Source: Megaustenia siamemsis (lineage: Eukaryota; Mollusca; Gastropoda; Stylommatophora; Ariophantidae). From it: 64,000 bases of DNA. The stretch covers positions 47,976,486-48,040,485 of the forward strand of contig JAVIAB010000051.1 of NCBI GenBank assembly GCA_032433765.1. The letters run 5' to 3'. Shown piece by piece: positions 11,471 to 23,185 of this stretch; positions within the stretch are counted from its first letter, which is position 1; each line of letters opens with the position of its first letter. The translations under genes were made by a program, and so were the position numbers. The notes beneath the pieces were generated by a model that was not told the DNA's origin, searched no databases, and saw nothing but the letters and a program-made list of their open reading frames with translations.

Positions 11471-13998
11471 GTTTCGTCCAATAAATGTTTGTCTACAACA
11501 CAAGTATTCAGCCCTACTGGGAGATACTTGCATTAATAGGAAAGTACAAATATACAATTTATTTCCGGTCTGTGATCGTTACCCTATGCTATAGTCATTG
11601 AGATCGCCTTTCGTGGAAGACACTACTGCAATAGCCAATTTTTTAGTTGGCTGCGTGGCAGTGTACCAAGCGTTCGGCTTCTCGTGGCAAGGCGCGGTGC
11701 CACTGAGTACGGGTTCGATCCCACTTCGGACCATATATTGTTCTTCGTTTTTTTCTATTGTTGTTTGTCTGTCAATTTTTCCGAGTGCTAACACATACTT
11801 CTTTGTTCTATTATTCCCTATTATCGCCTCGGAAGTTCCCCATATAATAATATTTATGTATTATTATTTGTACCCAGTATATAAACTGGGAACTACTATT
11901 CGTGCTGTTTCGTCCAATAAATGTTTGTCTACAACACAAGTATTCAGCCCTACTGGGAGATACTTGCATTAATAGGAAAGTACAAATATACAATTTATTT
12001 CCGGTCTGTGATCGTTACCCTATGCTATAGTCATTGAGATCGCCTTTCGTGGAAGACACTACTGCAATAGCCAATTTTTTAGTTGGCTGCGTGGCAGTGT
12101 ACCAAGCGTTCGGCTTCTCGTGGCAAGGCGCGGTGCCACTGAGTACGGGTTCGATCCCACTTCGGACCATATATTGTTCTTCGTTTTTTTCTATTGTTGT
12201 TTGTCTGTCAATTTTTCCGAGTGCTAACACATACTTCTTTGTTCTATTATTCCCTATTATCGCCTCGGAAGTTCCCCATATAATAATATTTATGTATTAT
12301 TATTTGTACCCAGTATATAAACTGGGAACTACTATTCGTGCTGTTTCGTCCAATAAATGTTTGTCTACAACACAAGTATTCAGCCCTACTGGGAGATACT
12401 TGCATTAATAGGAAAGTACAAATATACAATTTATTTCCGGTCTGTGATCGTTACCCTATGCTATAGTCATTGAGATCGCCTTTCGTGGAAGACACTACTG
12501 CAATAGCCAATTTTTTAGTTGGCTGCGTGGCAGTGTACCAAGCGTTCGGCTTCTCGTGGCAAGGCGCGGTGCCACTGAGTACGGGTTCGATCCCACTTCG
12601 GACCATATATTGTTCTTCGTTTTTTTCTATTGTTGTTTGTCTGTCAATTTTTCCGAGTGCTAACACATACTTCTTTGTTCTATTATTCCCTATTATCGCC
12701 TCGGAAGTTCCCCATATAATAATATTTATGTATTATTATTTGTACCCAGTATATAAACTGGGAACTACTATTCGTGCTGTTTCGTCCAATAAATGTTTGT
12801 CTACAACACAAGTATTCAGCCCTACTGGGAGATACTTGCATTAATAGGAAAGTACAAATATACAATTTATTTCCGGTCTGTGATCGTTACCCTATGCTAT
12901 AGTCATTGAGATCGCCTTTCGTGGAAGACACTACTGCAATAGCCAATTTTTTAGTTGGCTGCGTGGCAGTGTACCAAGCGTTCGGCTTCTCGTGGCAAGG
13001 CGCGGTGCCACTGAGTACGGGTTCGATCCCACTTCGGACCATATATTGTTCTTCGTTTTTTTCTATTGTTGTTTGTCTGTCAATTTTTCCGAGTGCTAAC
13101 ACATACTTCTTTGTTCTATTATTCCCTATTATCGCCTCGGAAGTTCCCCATATAATAATATTTATGTATTATTATTTGTACCCAGTATATAAACTGGGAA
13201 CTACTATTCGTGCTGTTTCGTCCAATAAATGTTTGTCTACAACACAAGTATTCAGCCCTACTGGGAGATACTTGCATTAATAGGAAAGTACAAATATACA
13301 ATTTATTTCCGGTCTGTGATCGTTACCCTATGCTATAGTCATTGAGATCGCCTTTCGTGGAAGACACTACTGCAATAGCCAATTTTTTAGTTGGCTGCGT
13401 GGCAGTGTACCAAGCGTTCGGCTTCTCGTGGCAAGGCGCGGTGCCACTGAGTACGGGTTCGATCCCACTTCGGACCATATATTGTTCTTCGTTTTTTTCT
13501 ATTGTTGTTTGTCTGTCAATTTTTCCGAGTGCTAACACATACTTCTTTGTTCTGTTATTCCCTATTATCGCCTCGGAAGTTCCCCATATAATAATATTTA
13601 TGTATTATTATTTGTACCCAGTATATAAACTGGGAACTACTATTCGTGCTGTTTCGTCCAATAAATGTTTGTCTACAACACAAGTATTCAGCCCTACTGG
13701 GAGATACTTGCATTAATAGGAAAGTACAAATATACAATTTATTTCCGGTCTGTGATCGTTACCCTATGCTATAGTCATTGAGATCGCCTTTCGTGGAAGA
13801 CACTACTGCAATAGCCAATTTTTTAGTTGGCTGCGTGGCAGTGTACCAAGCGTTCGGCTTCTCGTGGCAAGGCGCGGTGCCACTGAGTACGGGTTCGATC
13901 CCACTTCGGACCATATATTGTTCTTCGTTTTTTTCTATTGTTGTTTGTCTGTCAATTTTTCCGAGTGCTAACACATACTTCTTTGTTCTATTACTTCC
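11471..13998 (+). repeat. Right arm of inverted array: about 5.8 tandem 436-bp SINE monomers, plus sense
   Basis: This is the same 436-bp monomer in opposite orientation, joined to the left arm through a 6-bp filler (11465-11470). The two arms break at different points in the monomer, so the centre is not a perfect palindrome; about 270 bp of right-arm sequence forms a loop before pairing begins. One substitution was noticed (a G in TTCTGTTATTCCC near 13553). The arm ends inside a monomer just before the second TTGATTTATGTTT. Confidence 0.92.
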
Positions 13999-14011
13999 TT
14001 GATTTATGTTT
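13999..14011 (+). repeat. Right 13-bp direct repeat flanking the SINE array
   Basis: An exact second copy of TTGATTTATGTTT (see 8258-8270). The flanking bases differ, so the match is limited to these 13 bases, as expected for a target-site duplication. Confidence 0.8.
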
Positions 14012-14181
14012 CCAGTTTTCTTAAACAGGTTTGAAGTTCAAAAGGTAAATACCAAACTGGATCGGGCTATGTAAAGAATCTAGTAAAATTCAGACAGCAA
14101 AAAAGAAAATGATACTGTCTGAGATGAAATGCTACAGAATAATTCTCCTAATATTATTTAAATAGAGTGGCAAGAACATAA

Positions 14182-14326
14182 TCTTTAGAGACAAAGAAGC
14201 AACAACAAATTCTTTAAAGACAAAGAAGCAACACCATAGTCTTTAAAGACAAAGAAACAATAACATATTCTTTAAAGACAAAGAAACAATAACATATTCT
14301 TTAAAGACAAAAAGCAACAACATATA
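14182..14326 (+). repeat. 29-bp minisatellite, five copies
   Basis: TCTTTAAAGACAAAGAA recurs with a 29-bp spacing at 14182, 14211, 14240, 14269 and 14298. Each unit includes the palindrome TCTTTAAAGA. Confidence 0.85.
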
Positions 14327-14544
14327 AAGAATGCTGAAAGCAAACGAAAAACTCGTCAGTAAATTTAATCAGTAAATAAATGCTACATGTTTTGGCCATA
14401 CCAAACGCCACAATGGTTTTGTGAAAGGAAGAAAGAAAACGGAAGTTACAGTTTCTGGAGAGCTACATGTTCAGAACAATGGGTCAACGATATTAAGGAT
14501 TACTTACAATGTATATTTGACCGAGACAGGTAATACAGCTAGCT

Positions 14545-15992
14545 AGACAAGTAGACACATTGACATTAAGGATTCATAAGCTAATTAACATTGAGGGTTC
14601 ATTACAAACTTCGCTAACTGAGGCAGGCAGTACAAACTCGACAACTAGACACACTGACATTAAGGATTTTTGAGAAACTTCGCTAACTGAAGCAGGCAAT
14701 ACAGCCAGCTAGACAACTAGGTTCTTTGATATTGGTTCATTACAATCTACTCTAACGGAAGCAGGCAATACAGCTAGCTAGACAAGTAGACACATTGACA
14801 TTAAGGATTCATTACAATCTTCTCTAACTAGAGAAGGCAATACAAACTCGACAAATAGACACATTGACATTAAGGATTCTTGAGAAACTTCGCTAACTGA
14901 AGCAGGCAATACAGCTAGCTAGACAACTAATTACCATTGAGGATTCATGACAAACTTCGCTAACTGAGGCAGGCAGTACAAACTAGACAACTAGACACAT
15001 TGACATTAAGGATTCTTGAGAAACTTCGCTAACTGAAGCAGGCAATACAGCTAGCTAGACAACTAATTTACATTGAGGATTCATTACAAACTTCGCTAAC
15101 TGAGGCAGGCAGTATAAACTCGACAACTAGACACATTGACATAAAGGATTCTTGAGAAACTTCGCTAACTATGACAGGCAATACAGCTAGCTAGACAACT
15201 AGGTTCTCTGATATTGGTTCATTACAATCTTCTCTAACGGAAGCAGTCAATACAGCTAGCTAAACAAGTAGACACCTTGACATTAAGGATGCATTAAAAA
15301 CTATGATGAGGTAGGCAATTTAGCTAGCTAAACAACTAAACACACTGACATTAAGGATTCATTACAAACTTCGCTAACTGAGACAGGCAATACAGCTAGC
15401 TAGACAACTAAACACACTGACATTAAGGATTCATTACAAACTTCGCTAACTGAGACAGGCAATACAGCTAGCTAGACAACTAAACACACTGACATTAAGG
15501 ATTCATTACAAACTTCGCTAACTGAGACAGGCAATACAGCTAGCTAGACAACTAAACACACTGACATTAAGGATTCATTACAAACTTCGCTAACTGAGAC
15601 AGGCAATACAGCTAGCTAGACAACTAAACACACTGACATTAAGGATTCATTACAAACTTCGCTAACTGAGACAGGCAATACAGCTAGCTAGACAACTAAA
15701 CACACTGACATTAAGGATTCATTACAAACTTCGCTAACTGAGACAGGCAATACAGCTAGCTAGACAACTAAACACACTGACATTAAGGATTCATTACAAA
15801 CTTCGCTAACTGAGACAGGCAATACAGCTAGCTAGACAACTAAACACACTGACATTAAGGATTCATTACAAACTTCGCTAACTGAGACAGGCAATACAGC
15901 TAGCTAGACAACTAAACACACTGACATTAAGGATTCATTACAAACTTCGCTAACTGAGACAGGCAATACAGCTAGCTAGACAACTAAACACA
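14545..15992 (+). repeat. 72-bp minisatellite, degenerate then homogenised
   Basis: The unit includes CTTCGCTAACTGAGACAGGC, AATACAGCTAGCTAGACAAC and CACTGACATTAAGGATTCAT. From about 14545 to 15350 the units are diverged and of variable length. From about 15353 to 15992 about nine copies are essentially identical at a strict 72-bp period. Each unit contains the palindrome CTAGCTAG. No non-repetitive spacers exist, so it is not CRISPR-like. Confidence 0.9.
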
Positions 15993-16009
15993 TAAATGCA
16001 TATCGGCAG

Positions 16010-16436
16010 TCAAATGAGCAAAGTCCTCCCCTGTAAAAGTTATTTCATCATGATGATGGTGGTGACGGTCACAAATATACGCTAATTTATTTGGCGGAGA
16101 ATAACTTAGCTATTCATTTCCTATATGTTTAGGTGTAGTCATATGTTTATTTAGTTATGTGTGTTCTCGCACGGTTGTTTATACGAAGGTACGCAGATAC
16201 CGAGATAGACGTTGCCGGTGGTATTATAACCTATACGATCCCCTCTGCATAATTGTAAACCCCTCCAATAAGAGTCCACTACCTGTACCCTCCCGTCATG
16301 CTGGTCGGGTCTTCGTACTCTGAGCGATTCCATTTGTTTCCGGACCTGGTCACAGCGACTGGAAGTTGAGTCATTTTATTCTATGTTCATTATATTATTT
16401 TCTTCTAATATCTAATTATTAATTAGATATGCAGTG
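16010..16436. other. No gene recognised
   Basis: Short unique sequence between the 72-bp minisatellite and the LINE pair, with no recognisable coding content. Confidence 0.45.
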
Positions 16437-16740
16437 TTCATGTGATGATGAGAGACAATAACCGAATAACAAAGCAAGCCCTTATGTGGGAAACAACAGG
16501 TAAGAGGAAAAGAGGCCGACCCAGAGAGGACATGAGAAGAACATTGATTAGAGAAGCAAGAGCAGCAGGAATCGGCTCCCTCAAGGAGATAGAGTTGCTT
16601 GCACAGAACAGAGACGAATATCGAGATATGATAAAAGATCTTTACAAGGATTGAAAGCTGCTAGAACAAAAATTTAGATAAGAGAAAGAGTATCTGGATC
16701 TATCCGGCCTATGGGCCGGCTACGACTCGAAAGGTCAATT

Positions 16741-16832
<92 letters not shown>
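16437..16832 (+). mobile_element. LINE-A 3' end with (GATA)n tail
   Basis: It encodes the C-terminal tail of a non-LTR reverse transcriptase (TGKRKRGRPRE, then GSLKEIELLAQNRDE) to a stop at 16652. A short 3' UTR contains CCTATGGGCCGGCTACG and CTCGAAAGGTCAAT. The tail is about 92 bp of (GATA)n at 16741-16832. The element is truncated upstream of the GHVM motif. The UTR and GATA tail define the family; other copies are at 32757, 39508, 43626, 47385 and 63577. Confidence 0.9.
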
Positions 16833-17760
16833 TCATCATCGTGTGCCTTCTCCGCAACGAAGGTTGGCTACCATGGATCGCCATTCTACTCTGGTTCTTG
16901 CTTTGATGGTGCAGACTGTCATAGATTGACGTGACCATCTTTTGATGTTACTCGTCCATGTTAGTCTTGGTCTGCCTTTGCCTCTTTTACCTTGTATTTT
17001 TCCTTCCAATATTACTTTTAGTAGGCTGTTATGTCTTTTAACATGCCCCAAAAATTTCATTTGTCTTGTCTTAATTGTATTTAGTAGTTCTCTTTTTATT
17101 TTCAGTTGTTTTAAAACTTTATCGTTTATCTTTTGTTTCCATTCAAATCTACCTATTCTTCTATAAATCCACATTTCAAAGGCTTAAATTTTCTGTTCTG
17201 TTTTCTTGTCTAATGTCCATGTTTCTGCACCATACAAGAATATTGAGAAGATGTAACATTTTGCCATTCTTAGTTTCAGTCCTGTTGATATTTGTTTTGC
17301 TATTAGTATATTTTTCATGGCATTAAAATTACTTTTTGCCATACCTATTCTTTTGTTTATTTCAGTTTTGCATTTTCCATTTTTGGTTATAGTATGTCCC
17401 AGGTAGTTGTAACTCTGGACTGTCTCTAGATGTATTCCCTCAACTGTGATATTTAATTGTAGGTCTTGAGAATTTTCTTTGATTATGATAATAGTTTTAG
17501 CCTTTTTGATATTCATTTCTAGTCCATATTTTTTGCTTGTCATGTTTATTATATTAAGTAATTGTTGTAGTTCTTTAGGATTTTCTGCTAGTAGAAGATT
17601 ATCATCAGCATATCTTAGGTTATTGATTATCTTTCCATTAATGTTTAGGCCTGGTATCTCTTAGATGTTTTTGAAGATTTGCTCAGTGTATAGATTGAAC
17701 AAGCTTGGTGATAGGATGCATCCTTGTCTTACTCCGCTTTTTATGTCCATGGGTGTAGAT
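16833..17760 (-). mobile_element. LINE-B 3' half, reverse transcriptase pseudogene
   Basis: Minus-strand frames give, in order, SGVRQGCILSP, the polymerase motif YADD followed by NLLLAENPKELQQLL, a thumb region with YNYLGHTI, and the C-terminal GHVKRHNSLLK and GKIQGKRGKGRPRLTW. At least one in-frame stop (near 17660) and a frame shift break it. The 3' end is a short ATC run that abuts the GATA tail of the preceding LINE-A copy, making a tail-to-tail junction. The 5' end is truncated near 17760. Confidence 0.88.
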
Positions 17761-19536
17761 AGATATGCAGTGTTGATTTCATTTACTTACATATTTGTGT
17801 ATGTGTTATTTATTATTCCTGCTGAAGATCTAATGAGTTGCAACGTCATTACATTTTGTATTGTCCATTACTTTGGTAAAGCTGTTACTATATCTTTTTT
17901 TTTATTAAAAAATGTCTCCTTTGTATTTCGTTTCTGTCTGTAGGTTTCAGTTTAGTTATTGTTTTCTTTTCTTACCATCATCTAGTTGGGGTAAGAGTGG
18001 GCGAATCGAGGAGGGTTTGCTCAAACATCTCAAACATGTAGCACGTCAGATTCACAAATAATAGCCTTTGTATCATGTAAATGTGATTCGTTTCTTAGAT
18101 ATAAATTTTGGTCAAATGCATTCCACACAGCAACAAAAACTAAATTGAAATTCCGCTGCATTACATTTTTGTAGTGTCTTCTTCTTCTACTTCCGTTCCA
18201 GACAGGGTAATGAACTTTGAACTTATCTTAGCCGTTTTTGCATTTTTTCCCTTCAAAATCACAATTATTCTGAGCTGAATCAACCTTTCCAACAGACATT
18301 TTTTTGTGTGTTTTAATGATAAAAAACGTCATGTTTTTTTTGTTCTCTTGATGAGATTTAACATTCTCACTTACATCAATTTTTTAAATATTTTTTTTTA
18401 CATCAAATGAAGCAGAGCTTCTGTTGTCTCCACAAACTAAAATGAAATCTACAGTTTTTAGCTTCTTTAGACAAATTAAGAAGAATCAAGAATTAGATTT
18501 TACATCTCATTTTTATCCGCACTTTTCCTCTGTACATTAATTTGTATTCCTGTTTTGGCTGAAAAAACAGTGTCTATTTCTATCAATGTTTAGACAAACC
18601 TAAAAATGTAGTTTATTGCTTGACAATACAAAACCAAAATAAAATAAAACAAAAGTAGTTTTCTTTGTTACACTGTATACACCACCATGTCATCTTCGCG
18701 TCTATCGACAGTCAGACGTGATAAACTTACTTGGAGAAATAAGTAACTTATCGGGACAAAGCACTTTAGCAGCTGCTTTGAAACACACTTTCACAAATTT
18801 TCCATTGCAAGATGGTTTCAAAATCTTTGCAATTGTTTCACTACTACTAATATACTAATATAGTTCACACAAACAATATTCTATGAACATTTATTTACAT
18901 TGATATTTACACACTTTGTTGATCTTCTAAGGGCTTCTTTGAATGTGATATGTCCTGCCTAATTTGTCCTTCCAGCGAACCTTAATTTTAATGTTTGGAT
19001 TGGAAGAGACGTCTCAGGTTGTTTTATTTAAGAACATACATTTTTTCTGGACCTATTATACACACGGCATATCACGATACAGAATTAACAACAACAACAA
19101 CAACAAATAAAGTCCATTTTTCCTGAAAACTACAATATTCTGCATCTATTTGTCTCCTTTTCCTTGACAGTATCATTGTCAAACTAATTTGTAACAACCG
19201 GTTATTAACTTTAAATACCTTGCTACTTAATCAACAATAACATCACAACCGTCCACAGCAGCAATTCAGAAGTCCTCCTAAAATCGACGTTAAAGACAAA
19301 GAAACGTAATCCCTTTGACAGGACGCAGGATTATCATCGAATAAAAGTCTATCTTATCTAACTTTAATCTCCGGCTTATTACTATACCACGCCATTAACT
19401 CCCAAAACCACGATAATTTAACCATCGCGACACTAACAACAAAGGCTACACCCAACATTTTTGATGTTGAATATTCATTATATTTGGACTATCATCTCTC
19501 ACTTTCGACCGTGAAGTGGACGAGTTCACCATTAGA
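17761..19536. other. No gene recognised
   Basis: 1.8 kb of AT-rich sequence. I see only short incidental frames and no RNA gene or repeat family. Confidence 0.5.
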
Positions 19537-19602
19537 GAGGAGACAAATAATAATAAATGCATTTTATTATAGAGGGAAACTTCAGAGGCGATAGATTATC
19601 GA
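19537..19602 (+). repeat. Solitary relative of the 436-bp monomer edge
   Basis: ACAAATAATAATAAATGC, then ATTTTATTATAGAGGGAAAC and TTCAGAGGCGATAGA, aligns by eye with the start of the 436-bp array monomer (ACAAATAATAATACATAAAT, GGGGAACTTCCGAGGCGATA). Similarity stops after about 60 bp, so both may carry the same end of an older repeat family. Confidence 0.5.
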
Positions 19603-20039
19603 ATTCTTTCAGGAGTAGAGGTACGTTTGCAACACTTGGGGAAAAAAATCGCATATTAATCAACAACAATGATCTCCTTTCATCTTATCTGGAGGGATAC
19701 GCTGTTGAGCCACTGACGATGGATCTTCATCAACCATAAATCAAAATACCTGAATTGTGACTGTCAGGACTGAAGACAAATGTGCCGGGCAGAAAGTCGT
19801 AGACGTGGAGGCTGGCTGTAAACTAACCATACAACGCATCCAGTCCGCTTAACGCCCTTTTAAGAGCGGAGGATAAAAAGCAATAGTCGTCGAGTGAACG
19901 CAGAAATGATGTGGTACTTGAACAATATATGTGCATCTTCAAATTGTCCGTTTTTTGGTTGATGCACATTATCCCTGATCTATGACAAAACCAAGCCTAA
20001 TAAAATAGAGGCAGTGCACTGATGGTGTGTGAGGTGCAA

Positions 20040-20560
20040 ACATTTACAGACACCTATTGTCTGGACGGGTATTCTTGGTCGTTTTGTGCAGTGTGTAGCG
20101 GGTGTAGCAAAAGCTGCGACGTCATTATCGGTACGTGTCACGGCAAATGTTCACATGGGATCTATGGAATGACTGCTACAGGTCTTGTCTCAGTGTCAGT
20201 CCTTTATGTGAGAAAAAATCCGGAAAATGCCTACAATGTAAACATCCTGGCTATACCTGTAATGACAATTGTCCCGATGGTAACTTTGGGTTACAGTGCG
20301 AACAGACGTGTTCTGATGGCTGTGACATCATATGTGACCCGGAAAATGCAGACTGTACGTGTAAGGAAACGTGCTACGGGTCAGACTGCACTCTCAAATG
20401 TCCAGGCAACTGTTTCAACGATACCTGTGAACAGTCAACCGGGAACTGTGCATGCAAGGAAACGTTCTACGGGTCAAATCTTCGGACAACTGTTTGAATG
20501 AAACCTGTGAACAGTTAATCGAAGCCTGCGTCTCGTATGTCGATGATTCCCACGTTAAGA
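20040..20560 (+). pseudogene. EGF-repeat (MEGF/SREC-like) gene fragment, frameshifted
   Basis: Cysteine-rich sequence with EGF-like spacing: CSGCSKSCDVIIGTCHGKC, then NDCYRSC, CLQCKHPGYTCNDNCPDG, GLQCEQTCSDGCD, DCTCKETCYGSDCTLKC and CNCACKE-type repeats. This matches extracellular EGF arrays of multiple-EGF-domain or scavenger-receptor-F proteins. The frame changes by one base near 20172 (GIYG to NDC). A second break near 20478 is followed by DNCLNETCEQLIEAC. No membrane segment, signal peptide or clear splice sites are seen. I read it as a decayed fragment; an exon with sequence errors is the alternative. Confidence 0.7.
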
Positions 20561-20639
20561 AGAGTCTGCAGACTACAACAAACCCAAGCATATGGATACC
20601 TCAATGTGTTTATGTGCTAGACTTGGTTCATTTTTTGGT

Positions 20640-21310
20640 GTTTTTCATTGAAGCCATGGCTCATATCTTAATGTGTTTCTGTGCTAGCCATGGCTCATAT
20701 CTTGGTGTGTTTTTGTGCTAGCCGTGGCTCAAATCTTAGCTTGTATGCGTGCGTGTGCTAGCCATGGCTCATATCTTGGTGTGTGTCATGTTAGTCATAT
20801 CTCATATCTTGGTATGTCCGTGTTATTCATGTCTCATATCCTTATGTGCGTCTGAGTTTAGTAATATCTCATATCTAAGAGTGTATGTGTTAGTCATGTG
20901 TCATATCTTCGTGTGTGCATGTCTGGGTTAGGGATATCTCATATCTTGGTGTGCATGTTTATGTTAGTCATATCTCATATCTTTGTGTGTGCATGTCTGT
21001 GTTTGTCACATCTCATATCCTTGTGTGTGCATGGCTATGTTAGTCATATCTCATATCGTTGTGTGTGCATGCCTATGTTAGTCATATCTTATATCTTTGT
21101 GTGTATGTCTATGTTAGATATGTGCCATATCTTTGTGTGTGCACGTCTATGTCAATCATATCTCTTATCTTTATGTGCATGTCTATGTTAGTCATGTGTC
21201 ATATATCTTGATGTGTGTAGGTGTTAGTCATGTCTCGTATCGCTGTGTACATGTCTGTGTTTTTCACATCTCATATCTTTGTGTGTGCATGTATGTGTTA
21301 GTCACCTCTA
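20640..21310 (+). repeat. About 37-bp minisatellite, degenerate
   Basis: Units on the theme GTCATATCTCATATCTTTGT, then GTGTGCATGTCTATGTTA, recur roughly every 37 bp with irregular lengths at the left. Long frames across it (for example 20898-21191) consist of repeated ISHI/CVCM motifs and are repeat artefacts. Confidence 0.8.
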
Positions 21311-21636
21311 GTGACTCGGCAGATGGTGCTCGTAAACCTGGGAGGGCAGACCATCTAAGGGCAGAATCCCCCTACAGAAAAGACAATCTGCTGCCTTGCA
21401 GGAAGATTGGGGACAATCAAAGGCTAAGGAAAGCAAACCTGAATAAAATGCTGGCTGAAATCGGATGCACTGTGCCACTGGTGCAGAACACAGTGCAACG
21501 TTTTTAACGGGTGTTCAATCAGAGTGGATCTGGCAGACTAAATGTGATGTTCCGTCTGTGGGGGCGATCAACACACTTAACCTGACAGCTGACTTCATGT
21601 GAGAGTCTGGAATCCTACTCTGATTGAGTCCTGATC

Positions 21637-21673
<37 letters not shown>

Positions 21674-23029
21674 GAGAGCATCATATTATCCACGCCGACC
21701 AACTGGTGACGAAGATATGATTACTGATACTAAATAAGTCATCGCCTCAAGGCAAGACGGGCACTTCTTTACTTAATTTTAATTTTTTTTTTTAGAATTG
21801 GAAGTTGAACACAGTTTTGTTACAATTTTACAAATATGGTTTATAATTTAATACAACACTCACACGAGTTTTGGTACTTATCATTCATGTTTTTCTTGTA
21901 TGCATTAATTATCCCCAAGTGGATCCTGTGTAAAGTTTGGCTACAACGACGACTCTAAATGTGAGTAAAAGAAGGCTGTGATGGAACTGGCACCTCCATC
22001 TTATTCAACAAACTGTCTGTTTGAATAAGAAGTGCCCATCTGAAAGGTAGACATTAAACAGCGCGCTATGATATGCCTTTTTAAAATATCTGGTGAAACA
22101 AAAAAAACAAGCAGATCTCAGCGTAGAGTTGAAACTAAAGCCACGATTCTAGCAATCCAGACAATTTATGTTCATTATTCTGCGAGTGCTGTCATTTTGA
22201 TAAACATCTGTTCGGAGATTACCACAGCCAGTAACCATTATATTAAATGTGTAGACAACAGAAATTACATATTTTTAAAATCAAAATACCTAAATAATTA
22301 CCGCATCGTCTAAGACGATATTGTACTTTTTAAGTGAAAGAAACAAATATTATTGTAAATATCACGTTTAATAATCCATTTACAAATATTTTGAAACAAG
22401 ATTAGATGTTAATTCGATCTAAAAATCTAAAAGGACACCAGATGAAAGCCGCCCTTAACACAAATTAAAGATGAGGTGTCGTGCTGATGTTTTGACCTTG
22501 ACATTCTTCCTCTTCTTCGTCTTTTTGGCATCCGCGGATTAATGATACACAAAGTGGTAGTAATTGTTGTCAGACAAACAGGCATGTTACAACATGCATT
22601 ATTAAATCTGGGCCCGATGGGGTTTGTACTTATTATTGAATGTGTTGATATAATGGTCTCTGTTTACGTTGCTTCTTTTCTGACATATCGTCTCACCCAA
22701 ATTATCGCCGTCACCATCGCCCATAATGGCCTGATACCAATTTTGTAGTCTACTGCAATCTTACAACCTAATGAACCTCTTCTGTTGGATCTCGTATATT
22801 TATAGACGTCATTGACTGCTTTGTCCATTTGGTGACCAATATAGATGTAAAATCATGCAATGTTAAAATCGTTTCTATTTGGTCAACAAACTACAGATAC
22901 CATCATGCCAGCAGCACAGACCTTATCTTATTCTTCATGTTGGTAGCCATTTAGAAAATTCTAATCTATATTTAATTATATATTATATTAAATACATTCA
23001 CTATTTTAATCACTGTGTCACTTACTATT
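21311..23029. other. No gene recognised; contains a (GA)n run
   Basis: Apart from a (GA)n microsatellite at about 21640-21672 nothing is recognisable. A small inverted repeat (CAATCAGAGT near 21518 and ACTCTGATTG near 21617) is noted. A hydrophobic 68-codon frame at 22542-22748 matches nothing I know. Confidence 0.5.
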
Positions 23030-23185
23030 AAAGGTCAAGGTACAAGACTTGAAGCGGTGTCTTAACACGCGGTTTTTAACCCATATGTGCTCGGCCGCCT
23101 AACAAAAAGTGTTCGGAGATTCCTGTCTAGTGTCGTCTCAAGCATAGTAACTCACAGGCGAGACACCATTCCTGACCTTAATATT
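23030..23185 (-). mobile_element. SINE-1 3' fragment
   Basis: In + orientation it reads AAGGTCAAGGTACAAGACTT, then GTGTCTTAACACGCGG and GTGCTCGGCCGCCTA. This matches the 3' half of the 3667-3984 SINE-1 copy. The promoter half is missing. Confidence 0.75.

Noticed and set aside
8351..14002. Recurrent 60-, 71-, 74- and 124-codon frames on both strands of the SINE array
   Set aside because: They are identical because the DNA repeat is identical, overlap on opposite strands and cover a tRNA-like promoter; nothing suggests selection on protein.
14545..15992. CRISPR-like array
   Set aside because: Direct repeats are contiguous with no variable spacers, and the genome is eukaryotic.
20898..21191. 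Hydrophobic 97-codon frame
   Set aside because: Pure translation of the 37-bp minisatellite.
22542..22748. 68-codon hydrophobic frame as a membrane peptide
   Set aside because: AT-rich chance frame with no supporting motif.
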